Numbered from the stretch's first letter, positions 1 to 8,845 are shown. The stretch is 64,000 bases of DNA from Lachnospiraceae bacterium (GCA_910576125.1 CAJTHM010000003.1:1-64000); one strand, 5' to 3'. A program made the numbers and translations. The notes: generated from the letters alone by a model not told the origin.

Positions 1-240
1 ATACACAAGGCCATGTAGAGCGAAAACAAAGACGTTCTACTTCGTGTACCCTACACCATCTATTTTCGTACCAGATACAGAGAAATGTCCATCTCCTTGG
101 CTCATTCATCTGAGATATGAAACTTAAAATTCCTTGATTTTTTAAGGAAAATCACTTGACATTATAGGGAGGGCAATGCTCTTTTTATTGCAAACTCCCA
201 ATAAATCAATGTTTTAGCAACGAAAATAGGGTAGTAATTG

Positions 241-448
241 ACACTACCGATGGAAGTGGCGAGGTAAAAAGATATTGATCGTCTCCCATGGCACTGCTCT
301 GAGCTTTCTGCAGGCCATGCTGATGGGCGATTCTTTCAGGGATATCGCCAGGCGGCGTTTTCACGGCACCGCTGGTTCCGTTTCGAAAATGATATTGGAG
401 ACGGATGGGAGAGCAGCAGTGCAGTATATCAACCATAAGGTGGGATGA
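241..448 (+). pseudogene. histidine phosphatase family, C-terminal remnant
   Basis: The frame ending at the TGA at 446 encodes about 60 residues resembling the second half of a phosphoglycerate-mutase-like histidine phosphatase. It contains the motif IVSHGTAL, where the family has its second catalytic histidine, followed by a helical stretch and a short C-terminus. A stop lies just upstream of 241, there is no start codon, and the N-terminal RHG motif is absent. It is therefore a truncated leftover, probably not translated. The family assignment rests on the SHGTAL motif and its spacing from the end. Confidence 0.6.
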
Positions 449-498
449 CGAGGCGTGCGGACTTTTTTTTCTATGTGGTGGCAATATCTGAATATTGA

Positions 499-687
499 TA
501 TACGCAGGTTAAGGGCTTTTTGAACACATACTGCCATTACCGCAAGATTGGGAGGCAATATTATTATGTGTGTGACGAAGTGGAGAAAAGGCTCCTGGAA
601 ACAGATGGAAATATGGAATACCAGCTGGCGCAGGGCAGCCATAAGCCCCAGATATCAGGAGGAAGAAGTAATATCATTCTGTGTTGA
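499..687 (+). pseudogene. unidentified coding remnant
   Basis: This open stretch of about 60 codons has no start codon or ribosome site and ends in TGA at 685. The residues look protein-like (for example RQYYYVCDEVEKRLLE), but I do not recognise the family. It lies between the phosphatase remnant and the first intact gene, in a stretch that otherwise holds nothing recognisable. Confidence 0.3.
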
Positions 688-825
688 GAAAGTAAGTCGC
701 AAAAGCGGTGCATGCTTGAATGAAGATATGCCATAGATGCTTTTCATGGGGCTGATGAACTTGTCGAATCTAAGTAAAGCGGCGTCCAAACGCGAGCCAT
801 TTTGCCAGGAGGTAGGAGAGAAGCG

Positions 826-1398
826 ATGACGCATAAGGGAACTGTATATCTGGAGACACCGCGTCTGATATTGCGGCGATTTCAAAAAGAAGACCTGGAA
901 CAGATTTATTATAATTGCTGGAATGATACAGAAGTCTGGAAATGGACAAATTATGCGCCAATGAACTGTATCGCGGATGTGATGACGAACGCAAATATGT
1001 TCACGCACAACTGGCTGGGCGCGTATGAGAAGAGTGACCGCTATAGCTGGGCCGTTCAGCTAAAGGAGACTGGAGAAGTGATCGGACGATATTTCGGAAT
1101 GCATCCGGACGATGAGCTGCGCCAGGTCGAATTAGCATGTGAGATCGGGCGGAGCTGGTGGAATCAGGGACTGATGACGGAGGCGACCAAAAGGGTCATC
1201 GAGTTTTTCTTTCGAGAAGTCGGGATGAACCGAGTCTATGCCTGGCATGCAAATGAAAATCCGGCTTCCGGTAAAATGCAGGAAAAGGCCGGCATGAAGT
1301 GGGAGGGGACATTGCGGCAGGGATGTAAATGCAACAATGGAATATTTGACAAGGTAATGTATGCAATATTGGCGGAAGATTTTTTCAGGGAGGGCTAG
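826..1398 (+). CDS. GNAT family N-acetyltransferase (RimJ/RimL-like)
   Basis: Predicted acetyl-CoA dependent N-acetyltransferase of the RimJ/RimL-like branch, 190 aa. It opens with the typical LETPRLILRRF strand-turn (about residues 7-17). It carries the ELACEIGRSWWNQGLMTEA segment (about residues 104-122), which covers the acetyl-CoA pyrophosphate loop, and a late EKAGMKWEGTLRQ strand before the C-terminus. The start at 826 is preferred over an upstream ATG at 802 because a GGAGG-like site lies just before it and homology begins there. The substrate cannot be read from sequence. It overlaps nothing, and the next gene starts 8 nt downstream, so the two may be co-transcribed. Confidence 0.85.
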   Translation: MTHKGTVYLETPRLILRRFQKEDLEQIYYNCWNDTEVWKWTNYAPMNCIADVMTNANMFTHNWLGAYEKSDRYSWAVQLKETGEVIGRYFGMHPDDELRQVELACEIGRSWWNQGLMTEATKRVIEFFFREVGMNRVYAWHANENPASGKMQEKAGMKWEGTLRQGCKCNNGIFDKVMYAILAEDFFREG

Positions 1399-1405
1399 GT
1401 CAGGG

Positions 1406-2131
1406 ATGCATGCTCGATTTTTAGGATTTTTCAGCGGTTTTCCGACCCATCATTTTCCGGTTGGCATTGCGGAACGGCTCCGGGAAGAGCTGGCTGTCCG
1501 GGATAGCCTTGTTTTTGTAAGCGCATGGCCATCCGATTATGAGAGGAATGACAGCGACTCCGCCGGAATGCATGCCATGTTTGAGGAATGCGGCATGCCC
1601 TTTGGGCGATACAGCGTGATTGACGGCAGGACGGCTGTGGATGATGCCAGGCGGCTTATTCAGGAGGCGTCCTGCATCTTTCTGATGGGCGGCCATGGGG
1701 TCCGGCAGTTTCAGCTGATTCGCGACAAAGACATATGGGATGGAATCCGCAAAAGCGCCGCTGCTGTTTTAGGGGTGAGCGCAGGCGCGGGCAACATGGC
1801 AAAACGGGCCCTGGACATATGGGAATCCCATGTGCCTTATGAGGGGCTGGGATTGGCCGATATTACTATAAAGGCGCATGCAGCGCAGGAAAACCGGGAG
1901 CTGCTGCAGATTTTGTCGCAGATTTCCATGGAACAGAATCTGCCTATCTGCGCTATGGAAGATGAAAGCGCTATTTTTGTCAAGGAAAAGGAAGTTACCT
2001 ATTTAGGGCGAATTCTTTTGATAAGCAATGGGAATGTCTGTCCGATGTCCCGGAAGGTATTGGAACAAATGTGGGTTGTCGGTGATTCAGGTGAAATGCC
2101 GGGGGCCTGGGAGCATTCCTCTGACTGCTGA
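1406..2131 (+). CDS. peptidase S51-like / PepE-type serine hydrolase
   Basis: 241-residue protein of the class I glutamine-amidotransferase-like fold, closest in layout to dipeptidase E/cyanophycinase-type S51 peptidases. The nucleophile-elbow motif GVSAGAGNMA sits near residue 130, with serine as the likely nucleophile, preceded by a FLMGGHGVRQFQLI segment typical of the family. A histidine-containing strand (IKAHAAQENREL) and an acidic segment (MEDESAIFV) follow. The start at 1406 is chosen over the upstream in-frame ATG at 1361, which lies inside the acetyltransferase gene. Activity is likely intracellular cleavage of small acidic peptides, inferred from the family only. Confidence 0.75.
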   Translation: MHARFLGFFSGFPTHHFPVGIAERLREELAVRDSLVFVSAWPSDYERNDSDSAGMHAMFEECGMPFGRYSVIDGRTAVDDARRLIQEASCIFLMGGHGVRQFQLIRDKDIWDGIRKSAAAVLGVSAGAGNMAKRALDIWESHVPYEGLGLADITIKAHAAQENRELLQILSQISMEQNLPICAMEDESAIFVKEKEVTYLGRILLISNGNVCPMSRKVLEQMWVVGDSGEMPGAWEHSSDC

Positions 2132-2244
2132 AAAAGAGTGGGGCTGCGGCAGGACAATGGCGCGGTGTTCGGGGCAGGGCCGGTGCATTTGGTCACCCTA
2201 TGGGGCGTTGAGGACGGAACGGTGTTCAATTCCATGCGGGCCTT

Positions 2245-2444
2245 ATGTTTGAGGAGGATGAGGGAATCCTATTCTTTGAGAAAACAGACCCCATACTGCC
2301 TTTCCGGCTCAGAATCCGGAAAGGCACATACCGGGACTGGAAAGGCATAAGTATCAGCAAAAAATGGGAGATTTCCTGTTGGACGTAGAAGAGGTAAGGG
2401 CCAGATTAAATGAGTTCACAGTTGCCTCCATGCGGGCATTTTGA
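2245..2444 (+). pseudogene. frameshifted coding remnant, family unknown
   Basis: Two overlapping open stretches look like one broken gene. From 2245 about 45 codons read MFEEDEGILFFEKTD..., ending in TAG. From 2364 a +1 frame continues MGDFLLDVEEVRARL... to TGA at 2442. The join within the KKWE/KKMG region suggests a single-base frameshift. No ribosome site is convincing and I do not recognise the family. The rest of 2132-2619 shows no other supportable gene. Confidence 0.3.
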
Positions 2445-2619
2445 CTTTTCTGTATGAATAGCAATAAGCGTGATCCGGTATGTAGGGAGGGGATATCTTC
2501 GGGTATTCCCTCTTTGCGCTGATGACGAAAAGATTCCGGAGACCCGGTAACCTTTCCACCCGGAACGGTGCTTATTAAGGTAGAGGCGTTCCGACAGGAA
2601 GAGAAAGGGGGCGAGAGCC

Positions 2620-3180
2620 TTGGAGGACAGCAAGATCATCGACCTGTACCTGGGCCGCGACGAGGCGGCTGTGCGGCATACATCTGAAAAATATGGGAAC
2701 CGTCTGCGGTCCTTGGCCTATGGGATTGTCAATGACCCACAGACTGCCGAAGAATGCGAAAACGATACTTACATGGAAGCATGGAGCGCGATTCCGCCCC
2801 ATGAACCCAGAAGCTATCTCTACGCTTTTCTGGCGCGGATCACCCGCCATATCTCCCTGAACTGCAGCCGCAGCCGCAGCCGACTGAAGCGAAGCGCATT
2901 CATCTGTGAACTCAGCGCGGAGATGGAGCAATGCATCCCGGCCCCGGACGATGTGGAAAGCCGCGTGGACGACATGGCGCTCCGCGAAGCGATCAACGGG
3001 TTCCTCGGCACGCTGGGCCAGGAGAAGAGGAACATCTTCATACGCCGGTACTGGTATCTGGATTCCATTGCACACATCTCCCAACGCTTTTCACTGTCGG
3101 AGAGCAAGGTGAAGACCACGCTCTTTCGATGCCGCAATCAGCTTCGCGCGTATCTTGAAAAGGAGGGCTACTGGATATGA
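2620..3180 (+). CDS. ECF-type sigma-70 family RNA polymerase sigma factor
   Basis: 186-residue sigma factor. Region 2 (about residues 10-85) includes RSLAYGIVNDPQTAEECENDTYMEAW and binds core polymerase and the -10 element. Region 4 (about 120-180) has the helix-turn-helix ISQRFSLSESKVKTTLFRCR for the -35 element. Translation starts at a TTG, nine bases after AAAGGGGG. The stop overlaps the ATG of the next gene by four bases, so the two are translationally coupled. This layout is typical of an ECF factor paired with a membrane-anchored regulator. The linker is rich in Arg and Ser (CSRSRSRLKR). The signal sensed is unknown. Confidence 0.9.
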   Translation: MEDSKIIDLYLGRDEAAVRHTSEKYGNRLRSLAYGIVNDPQTAEECENDTYMEAWSAIPPHEPRSYLYAFLARITRHISLNCSRSRSRLKRSAFICELSAEMEQCIPAPDDVESRVDDMALREAINGFLGTLGQEKRNIFIRRYWYLDSIAHISQRFSLSESKVKTTLFRCRNQLRAYLEKEGYWI

Positions 3181-4358
3181 GGGGAAACGAGCTTTTGGAC
3201 AAGATGGAGCTTATTGATTCTGCCTATGTAGAGGCGGCGGACGCTATGCCGAAAAGGAGAAGGGCGGCCTGGCTGAGATGGTGCGCCGCGGCGGCATGCC
3301 TCTCCCTTTTGGCCATTGCGGGGATAGAGCTTCCCCGGAAGGATGATTCCGTCCGGGTCTCCATAGGAGGGATTCCGCGGGAGTACAAAAATATGGATAT
3401 CACGGCAGGCGAGTCTGCCATGGAATGGCCTTGGGAATATAAGACGGTTTCCGAGCAGTACACTACCCTGGCCATGGACGGAGAGGAATTCCTTTCGAGA
3501 GGGCCTGTCGCGGCCTCCCGTGTCGGCGATGCGCTGGGCAGATATGATGTGGGGGGCTATGATGCCTATACCGGCCAGGAGCATCATATGACAGTGGAGG
3601 TGCATCGGGTCATCGGGATTTCGGAAGACAAAATCGTGGCGGCAGAGCTGGACGGGGGATACTATGTATTCGGTCATGGCGGATATGCGCCTCCGGCAGA
3701 CCTGGGCCAGATGCTGGACGACTATTCGCTGGAGCGTACCCTGCCCCTGGAGCATTTTACGGAATATGACGGATATGAGGAAAAGGGGCATTTCAGGCTA
3801 AAGGATGACGCATATGTCTGGGAGGTGCTGAACGCCTGCAGAAGCGCTGAATTCATCAAGGATGACGGCTGGACCGAAAACGGCAGGAGCTTGAGCTTCA
3901 CCGCCACCTCTGACGCGCTGGGCGTCTACAAGGGGGTGTTCCGCGTCACGGAGGACGGCTATATCTGGACGAACGTATTCGATTATGCCTATCTCTTCCG
4001 GATCGGCAGGGAAGCCGCGGAGCGGATCTTCTCTTACGCGGCCGAAAACGGTATCGAAGCCGAGCCGGAGCCCTACACATCCTCCCTTGCCGGTACCCTT
4101 GCCGAAATTACGGATCGGTATATTTTAGTGGATGATACCATTTTGTGCTCTGACGAAAAGGAGGGCATGCGCTTCAAAATCTATCTGGATGACGTGCGGA
4201 TCAGCCGCCACATAGAGTTCGAGGGCATTGCTGTCGGAGACGTGGTTGTAGTCAGCTTTACGGGCGGCATCGACGCGGAAGGGGGAAATGTGGTGGAGGG
4301 GGTTTGCTCCCTGGCCAGGGGGTACCTGTCCGAAGAGGGCGTCTCGGTTCCGGAGTGA
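3177..4358 (+). CDS. membrane-anchored partner of the ECF sigma factor (putative anti-sigma)
   Basis: 393-residue protein with a short cytoplasmic N-terminus (about 30 residues), a single membrane segment at about residues 32-52 (WCAAAACLSLLAIAGIEL), and a large extracytoplasmic part of about 340 residues. Its ATG overlaps the sigma-factor stop (ATGA). Topology and coupling are what one expects of an anti-sigma factor or sigma-regulated sensor. I see no zinc-finger (HxxxCxxC) anti-sigma motif in the N-terminus, so the sigma-binding mode is not evident. The outer part is rich in beta strands and ends in a small OB-like segment (about residues 305-385). Function is inferred from context. Confidence 0.65.
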   Translation: MRGNELLDKMELIDSAYVEAADAMPKRRRAAWLRWCAAAACLSLLAIAGIELPRKDDSVRVSIGGIPREYKNMDITAGESAMEWPWEYKTVSEQYTTLAMDGEEFLSRGPVAASRVGDALGRYDVGGYDAYTGQEHHMTVEVHRVIGISEDKIVAAELDGGYYVFGHGGYAPPADLGQMLDDYSLERTLPLEHFTEYDGYEEKGHFRLKDDAYVWEVLNACRSAEFIKDDGWTENGRSLSFTATSDALGVYKGVFRVTEDGYIWTNVFDYAYLFRIGREAAERIFSYAAENGIEAEPEPYTSSLAGTLAEITDRYILVDDTILCSDEKEGMRFKIYLDDVRISRHIEFEGIAVGDVVVVSFTGGIDAEGGNVVEGVCSLARGYLSEEGVSVPE

Positions 4359-4432
4359 AGGCTTATGGGGCACGGAGGGATGCGTGGCGCAGCTATGTGC
4401 CGCTCCGGTTCAAAAGGAGATGGCGGGAAAGG

Positions 4433-4534
4433 TATACTGCATAACGCTGAATCCTGCCTAATGTAATCATGCGATTGAACCAGCCAGCGTTATGCAGTCT
4501 GGTTTCACGGCAAGTGAAATCGTTAAGCAGTATA
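4433..4534 (+). repeat. MITE-like element, type A copy 1 (102 bp)
   Basis: Begins TATACTGCATAACGCTG and ends CGTTAAGCAGTATA, giving near-perfect 14-bp terminal inverted repeats. An internal arm, CAGCGTTATGCAGT, is a perfect reverse complement of the left arm. A small hairpin TTTCAC/GTGAAA lies in the right third. The same sequence, about 90% identical, recurs at 21428-21529, and three related copies occur elsewhere. It encodes nothing. TA-flanked ends suggest TA target duplication. Confidence 0.85.
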
Positions 4535-4679
4535 AATAGAATCGTGTTAAGAAAATGTCTCCCTGTTCCGAAATATAAAATAACCATGTCTGTAAGAAGC
4601 TGCAGATAAAGCCGTAATTTGGACTTCTCTGACAATGCAGACGGAGCTTACACGGAGGGAAGGGGCAGGAGGAAGGACG

Positions 4680-5057
4680 GTGGATAGAACAGACAGAAAA
4701 CCGAACATTATCTATATTTTGGCCGATGATATGGGCTACGGAGACATCTCCGCTTTTAATGAAAAATGCCCCTTTACCACGCCGAACCTGGATCTCATGT
4801 GTGAAAGGGGAATGCGCTTTACGGATGCCCATGCCACTGCGGCGGTATGTACCCCTTCCCGGTACGGCTTTCTCACAGGGAGGTACAACTGGCGCTCGGT
4901 TCTCAAGTCGGAGGTGATTGGGGGATATTCCGCTCCGATTCTGGAGGAAGGGCGCACCACGGTAGCCAGCATGCTGCAGTCCCAAGGATACCGTACCTGC
5001 ATGGTGGGAAAATGGCATCTGGGGATGGACTTTGCCAAGACAGAGGGCTTGGATTGA
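4680..5057 (+). pseudogene. sulfatase, N-terminal fragment
   Basis: About 125 residues of a type I (formylglycine) sulfatase. Visible are the N-terminal metal site (ILADDMGYGD), the threonine-rich PNLD segment, the signature CTPSRYGFLTGR in which the cysteine is the one oxidised to formylglycine, and GKWHLG with its lysine and histidine ligands. The protein stops after GLD, whereas family members are 450-600 residues, so the C-terminal two thirds are missing. The preferred start is a GTG at 4680 behind AGGAGG; an in-frame ATG lies at 4635. It is almost certainly inactive. Confidence 0.85.
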
Positions 5058-5275
5058 TGAAAAACAGGGCTGAGGTCATTGCTTTGCACGGACAAAAGGA
5101 TATCGCAAAGATTAGCAATCATGATGAGGACAGAATCACGAGCATGATGGACGGGAGGGCAGTACAGCGGCCCGGCATCATGCGGCACTGTGCAGATAAC
5201 GGCATCCGACATGGGCGTGCTGCTGTATACCGATTATGGATTCCGCAAAAACGGTAATTTCATGTACTATACATT
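5058..5275 (+). other. stretch of degraded coding sequence
   Basis: After the sulfatase fragment a 66-codon open stretch follows from the ATG at 5060 (MKNRAEVIALHGQKDIAK...). A second frame ends just before 5276 (MGVLLYTDYGFRKNG...). Neither has a ribosome site, and I recognise neither family. Both look like pieces of genes joined by deletions. Confidence 0.25.
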
Positions 5276-5326
5276 TTGAGGATGCAGGCGAAAAGAAAGT
5301 GGAGGCCTGACGGAAAGGCGCATAGA

Positions 5327-6103
5327 ATGGAAACGTGCGGACTGCTTTTGTTCGACTTGGACGGCACATTGCTTCGCAGTGACAAAAGGATAACGGAGAG
5401 GACGCTGCGGGCCCTGGACAGATGCAGGGAGAAGGGTATGATGATAGGCGTGTCCACGTCCAGGGGAGAGAAAACCGCTCTGTCGTTCATAGACGCGCTG
5501 CGCCCTGACATCCTGATCGCCAGCGGCGGTGCCTTGATAAAGCGCGGGGGCGAATACATATACAAGGCCGAGTTTTCAGCGGAGCGGACGAGACAGATGA
5601 TTGGGGCGGCCAGAAACATATGCGGCATGGACTGTGAGATAACCATAGACACGGTAGATTCCCACTATTGGAATTACAGGACCGATCCGAAAGAGCAGGA
5701 CAGGAGCTGGGGCGACAGCATCTATACGGATTTCCGGGATTTCGGGCAGAGCTCCCTGAAGATGTGCGTGGAGATTTTCGATGACAGTCAGGCCCGGAGG
5801 CTGGCGGAATTGCTGGATGACTGCGATTGCATACGGTTCTCCGATGGATACTGGTATAAATTCACCCGAAAGGGAGTCACCAAGGAAGCGGCGATATTGA
5901 AAGCATGCGCTGCCTGCGGGATTGGATTGGAGGAAGTCACGGCCTTTGGGGACGACTACGCGGATATGGGGATGCTCCGGCTGTGCGGCAGAGGAATCGC
6001 CATGGGGAATGCTTTGGACGTGGTAAAGGAAGCGGCGGATCTCGTGATTGGCAGCAATGACGAGGACGGAATCGCGGTGTACCTGGAATCGCTGATGGAA
6101 TGA
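5327..6103 (+). CDS. HAD-superfamily hydrolase, Cof/YidA-like (type IIB)
   Basis: 258-residue predicted sugar-phosphate or phosphorylated-cofactor phosphatase. Motif I is LLLFDLDGTLLRSD near the N-terminus, with the first Asp as nucleophile. Motif II is GVSTSRG. A type IIB cap occupies the middle, and motifs III-IV are represented by the lysine of KEAAILKAC and the FGDDYADMGML metal-binding loop. The start at 5327 follows GGAAAGG; an in-frame ATG at 5276 would add 17 unlikely residues. It lies 19 nt before the kinase gene, so the two are probably in one transcript. Substrate unknown. Confidence 0.88.
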   Translation: METCGLLLFDLDGTLLRSDKRITERTLRALDRCREKGMMIGVSTSRGEKTALSFIDALRPDILIASGGALIKRGGEYIYKAEFSAERTRQMIGAARNICGMDCEITIDTVDSHYWNYRTDPKEQDRSWGDSIYTDFRDFGQSSLKMCVEIFDDSQARRLAELLDDCDCIRFSDGYWYKFTRKGVTKEAAILKACAACGIGLEEVTAFGDDYADMGMLRLCGRGIAMGNALDVVKEAADLVIGSNDEDGIAVYLESLME

Positions 6104-6122
6104 CGGGGAGGGGGAGAACGGA

Positions 6123-6929
6123 ATGGAGAGCAGGATAGATTATGCGGCAAAAAAATGGGAGCTGGGCCATTTCGAAGAGATCTACCGGCATCCCACAAAG
6201 GCGGTCTTCTCTGCACAGTCCCGGCAGTTCGGCCCTGTCATCCTGAAAATCGACCGGAATATCGGGCAGCTGAAATCCGAACATCATATGCTGGCAGGGC
6301 TGTCGGGCGCGTATAATTGTAAAGTATACGCCTATGAGGAGAACGCCGGGCTTCTTCTGGAGGAACGCATTATCCCGGGGACAGTGCTGCGCAGGGAAGC
6401 GTCCCTGGAGAAGCGGATCCGGATATTTTCCGGGGTGTTTGGCGGGATACATCTGCCTGCGGAGGAGGGCGGGACTTATCTGGACTGGCTGGAGGGAATC
6501 TGCGGGTATTGCAGGCAGAATCCTGTGGCGGAGGAGCTTCCGGACCTGGCGGTTCAGGCGCGGGGAGTCTGCGCAGAGATGTTCGGGAGATATCCGGACA
6601 GGGTGCTCCTCCACGGCGATCTGCACCATGACAATATCCTGTCCAGAACCGACGGAAGCTATGCCATGATCGATCCCAAAGGGGTCATTGGCCCGGCAAT
6701 CATGGACCTGCCCAGGTTCATACTCAATGAGCTGGACACAGACCATACATGTCCGGACGGAGAGCATATCCGGGAGGTCATCCGGCTGTTGGGCCTGCAG
6801 ACAGGCTATCCGGAGGCGGATATCGGGAGGCTCTTTTTCATGGAGACGGTTCTGGAGAACATCTGGTTTGTGGAGGACGGCAACGAGGCGAACAGGCAGG
6901 AGCTGGAGGTCGCCGGGCTTTTTCTGTGA
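6123..6929 (+). CDS. APH(6)/hydroxyurea-kinase-like phosphotransferase
   Basis: 268-residue small-molecule kinase of the aminoglycoside phosphotransferase fold, most like the APH(6)/hydroxyurea phosphotransferase group. It has a candidate ATP lysine in VILKI (about residue 42), the catalytic loop LLHGDLHHDN (about residues 162-171, Asp166 as base) and the metal-binding IDPKG (about residues 183-187). AGGGGGAGAACGG precedes the ATG. It sits between a HAD phosphatase and an acetyltransferase. Relatives include streptomycin kinases, but chromosomal homologues often act on unknown metabolites, so a resistance role is not established. Confidence 0.8.
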   Translation: MESRIDYAAKKWELGHFEEIYRHPTKAVFSAQSRQFGPVILKIDRNIGQLKSEHHMLAGLSGAYNCKVYAYEENAGLLLEERIIPGTVLRREASLEKRIRIFSGVFGGIHLPAEEGGTYLDWLEGICGYCRQNPVAEELPDLAVQARGVCAEMFGRYPDRVLLHGDLHHDNILSRTDGSYAMIDPKGVIGPAIMDLPRFILNELDTDHTCPDGEHIREVIRLLGLQTGYPEADIGRLFFMETVLENIWFVEDGNEANRQELEVAGLFL

Positions 6930-6996
6930 CCGGTTTCAGGAACAGTGGGAAAATGTCTGCACATGCGGCGGCAGGCATGGAAAAAGGAGGGAAAGG

Positions 6997-7461
6997 ATGA
7001 CATTTGAACGTTTGGGCCAGGAGAATGCGGAAGCGTATATCGCGTATCTGAGGACTGCGATGAGGGAAGAACCTGAAAAGATGACGGCTGAAACAGTCGA
7101 TGAAGAGGGGATAAGGAACAGGGTTTCGGATTCCTTTTACACAGGGACCACATCCATTCTGGCGATGGAAGACGGGAATGTAGTCGGACGCATAGAATAC
7201 CATTTCTATGGCTGCATGCAGGACGGCTACCGGATGGCGTATGTGGACTGGGTCTATGTGCTGAAGGCTTACAGGCACAGAGGGATTGCGCAGATGCTTT
7301 TCGCGGAGCTTGAAAAGGACTGCGGCCGGAACGGCATAGATCAGTATTATCTGATCCGGGCGAGAAATGAGGAGGCGGACAGGTTTTACGGAAGCTTCCG
7401 GGGAGCCGCGATGGAGGACGCCCCGATTTTGCGGAGATATCTGGAGGCGCGGGAGCCTTAG
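6997..7461 (+). CDS. GNAT family N-acetyltransferase
   Basis: 154-residue acetyltransferase. The core strand-loop-helix is WVYVLKAYRHRGIAQMLFAEL (about residues 85-105), with RHRGIA as the acetyl-CoA pyrophosphate loop. It is followed by the typical IDQYYLIRARNEEADRFYGSF strand and helix where the C-terminal substrate region begins. AAGGAGG lies seven bases before the ATG. It is 67 nt downstream of the kinase gene on the same strand and may share its transcript. Substrate unknown. Confidence 0.85.
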   Translation: MTFERLGQENAEAYIAYLRTAMREEPEKMTAETVDEEGIRNRVSDSFYTGTTSILAMEDGNVVGRIEYHFYGCMQDGYRMAYVDWVYVLKAYRHRGIAQMLFAELEKDCGRNGIDQYYLIRARNEEADRFYGSFRGAAMEDAPILRRYLEAREP

Positions 7462-7625
7462 TACCCCGATGCATGAATCCTTGAGCAATCAGCCCTGGCT
7501 GCCCACCCCGGTACTGCGTTGCCGCCAGGGGCGATGCACCCGCATCGCCTCCTTCCTCTGCCTTGTTCTGGCGCGGACATCAAGCGCTGATTACTCGGGA
7601 ATTCAAGCACCGGTGTACCAGGCGG

Positions 7626-7655
7626 GGGCTTCGGCGGGCGGAAGCCTTACTTTTT
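7626..7655 (+). terminator. probable terminator hairpin
   Basis: GGCTTC and GAAGCC arms around a short loop, followed shortly by a TTTTT run. It lies downstream of the acetyltransferase gene, and nothing else in 7462-7670 looks coding. Confidence 0.45.
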
Positions 7656-7675
7656 CGGGGGAATGGGACGATATA

Positions 7676-7720
7676 ATGGAATATAGGTCATTCCATGGAA
7701 TATAGGTCATTCCATGGAAT
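7676..7720 (+). repeat. 19-bp tandem repeat, about 2.4 copies
   Basis: ATGGAATATAGGTCATTCC occurs twice in tandem and begins a third time (ATGGAAT). Each unit carries a GGAAT/ATTCC inverted repeat. It lies in the gap before the prophage remnant, just after a TATAAT-like sequence, so it could be a protein-binding array. No regulator can be assigned. Confidence 0.7.
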
Positions 7721-7835
7721 AAGTAGAATTTCGCAGAATAAAAGGCATTCGGTAGACGGCGGGACGATATAGGTGTAAAGGCAGGCGGCCAGGGCGGGCA
7801 GCACGGCGGCATTATCCGGAAAGGCAGGGGGCGTT

Positions 7836-8423
7836 ATGAAGATAGGGGAAGCGCAGGAAATCTACAGGGAGCAGATCAGGGCATATCAGAAGGAGAAGAG
7901 CAGCATATCGAAGCAGCTTCAGAACCTCCGCAGGCGGATGGAGATCCGGCCGGAGGAAAAGGAGCAGTGCGCCACCGAGGCGGCCACGCTGGAGCTGACC
8001 CTGGAGGCCCTGGATGAAAAGCAGGATGAGTACCAGGAGTATCTCAGCAGGCTGACGGAGACCTACTGCGCCTACTGGAACGCCGCGGTGGCTGACCAGC
8101 AGGCGGATGCCTCGGAGGAGTACGCCGAGGACATGGCGAAGGTCATGGAGGTGGCCCGGCGCATCATGCGCGGCGATATCGTGCCCGCATCTGACGAGAA
8201 GAAGCTGATGGAATACAGCGAGGAGATGTACCAGACAGCCAAGAGCGTAGGGGCCATGGTGCGCCGCCAGAAGCGCGAGAAGCACAAATCCCTCTGGGGG
8301 GACGAGGAGGAAAAGCAATACCCCGACCCCAGGGAGGCCGCAGAGAACGCGGAGGCCCCCGGAGATGGGCCGGCGGTGGTGGATGCGTCGTCTGTAGCGG
8401 CGGGCGTCTCCGCTGAAGGATGA
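7836..8423 (+). CDS. coiled-coil protein of the prophage remnant, unknown function
   Basis: 195-residue, highly charged, mainly helical protein. Residues 10-75 form a likely coiled coil (heptad-like Glu/Lys/Leu pattern), and residues 150-195 are a low-complexity Ala/Glu/Pro tail. AGGGGGCGTT precedes the ATG at 7836. I recognise no domain. Position directly upstream of HNH, terminase, holin and endolysin sequences suggests it is a phage-encoded early or packaging-region gene. It appears intact but is of unknown use in a dead prophage. Confidence 0.6.
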   Translation: MKIGEAQEIYREQIRAYQKEKSSISKQLQNLRRRMEIRPEEKEQCATEAATLELTLEALDEKQDEYQEYLSRLTETYCAYWNAAVADQQADASEEYAEDMAKVMEVARRIMRGDIVPASDEKKLMEYSEEMYQTAKSVGAMVRRQKREKHKSLWGDEEEKQYPDPREAAENAEAPGDGPAVVDASSVAAGVSAEG

Positions 8424-8635
8424 GGCGATGGAAATGATCATCGGAGCGGATATCCGGTGACGCAGGCCGTTGTAGGGGGGACCGGGAAAGGCCGGAAGCG
8501 CAGAAGAAGCATTACAAAAAAAGAATCAGGGGTAGGCGCGAACGGCCTGCTCCTTCCGCTATATGGGGCACGGCAGCAGCCGTGTCCTTTTGCGTGGGAG
8601 GATATCTGCGGCAGCAGGGATGGAGGTAGACCGGG

Positions 8636-8845
8636 ATGGCACAGGAGTGGGCGAAGGCATTCTACAGATTCAAGAGGTGGCTGACGTGCAGGGACGCATA
8701 CATAAAGGTCAGAATCCTGGCGGACGGCGGCCTGTGCGGGGAATGCCGCGGCAGGCCGGGATACATCGTGCACCACAGGAAGCCGCTCACCCAGGAGACC
8801 GTAGGGGGCTCAAAAATGGTGAGCGACTCGCGCGTAGGGGTGTAG
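8636..8845 (+). pseudogene. phage HNH endonuclease, N-terminal fragment
   Basis: 69 residues beginning MAQEWAKAFYRFKRW, with the first zinc pair CGEC and the catalytic IVHHRKPLTQE motif of phage HNH nucleases found next to terminase genes. After that the reading becomes unrelated and stops at TAG 8843, so the second half of the HNH core is lost. GGAGG lies before the ATG. In intact phages this protein aids terminase and packaging. Between 8424 and 8636 I see no convincing gene. Confidence 0.65.
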
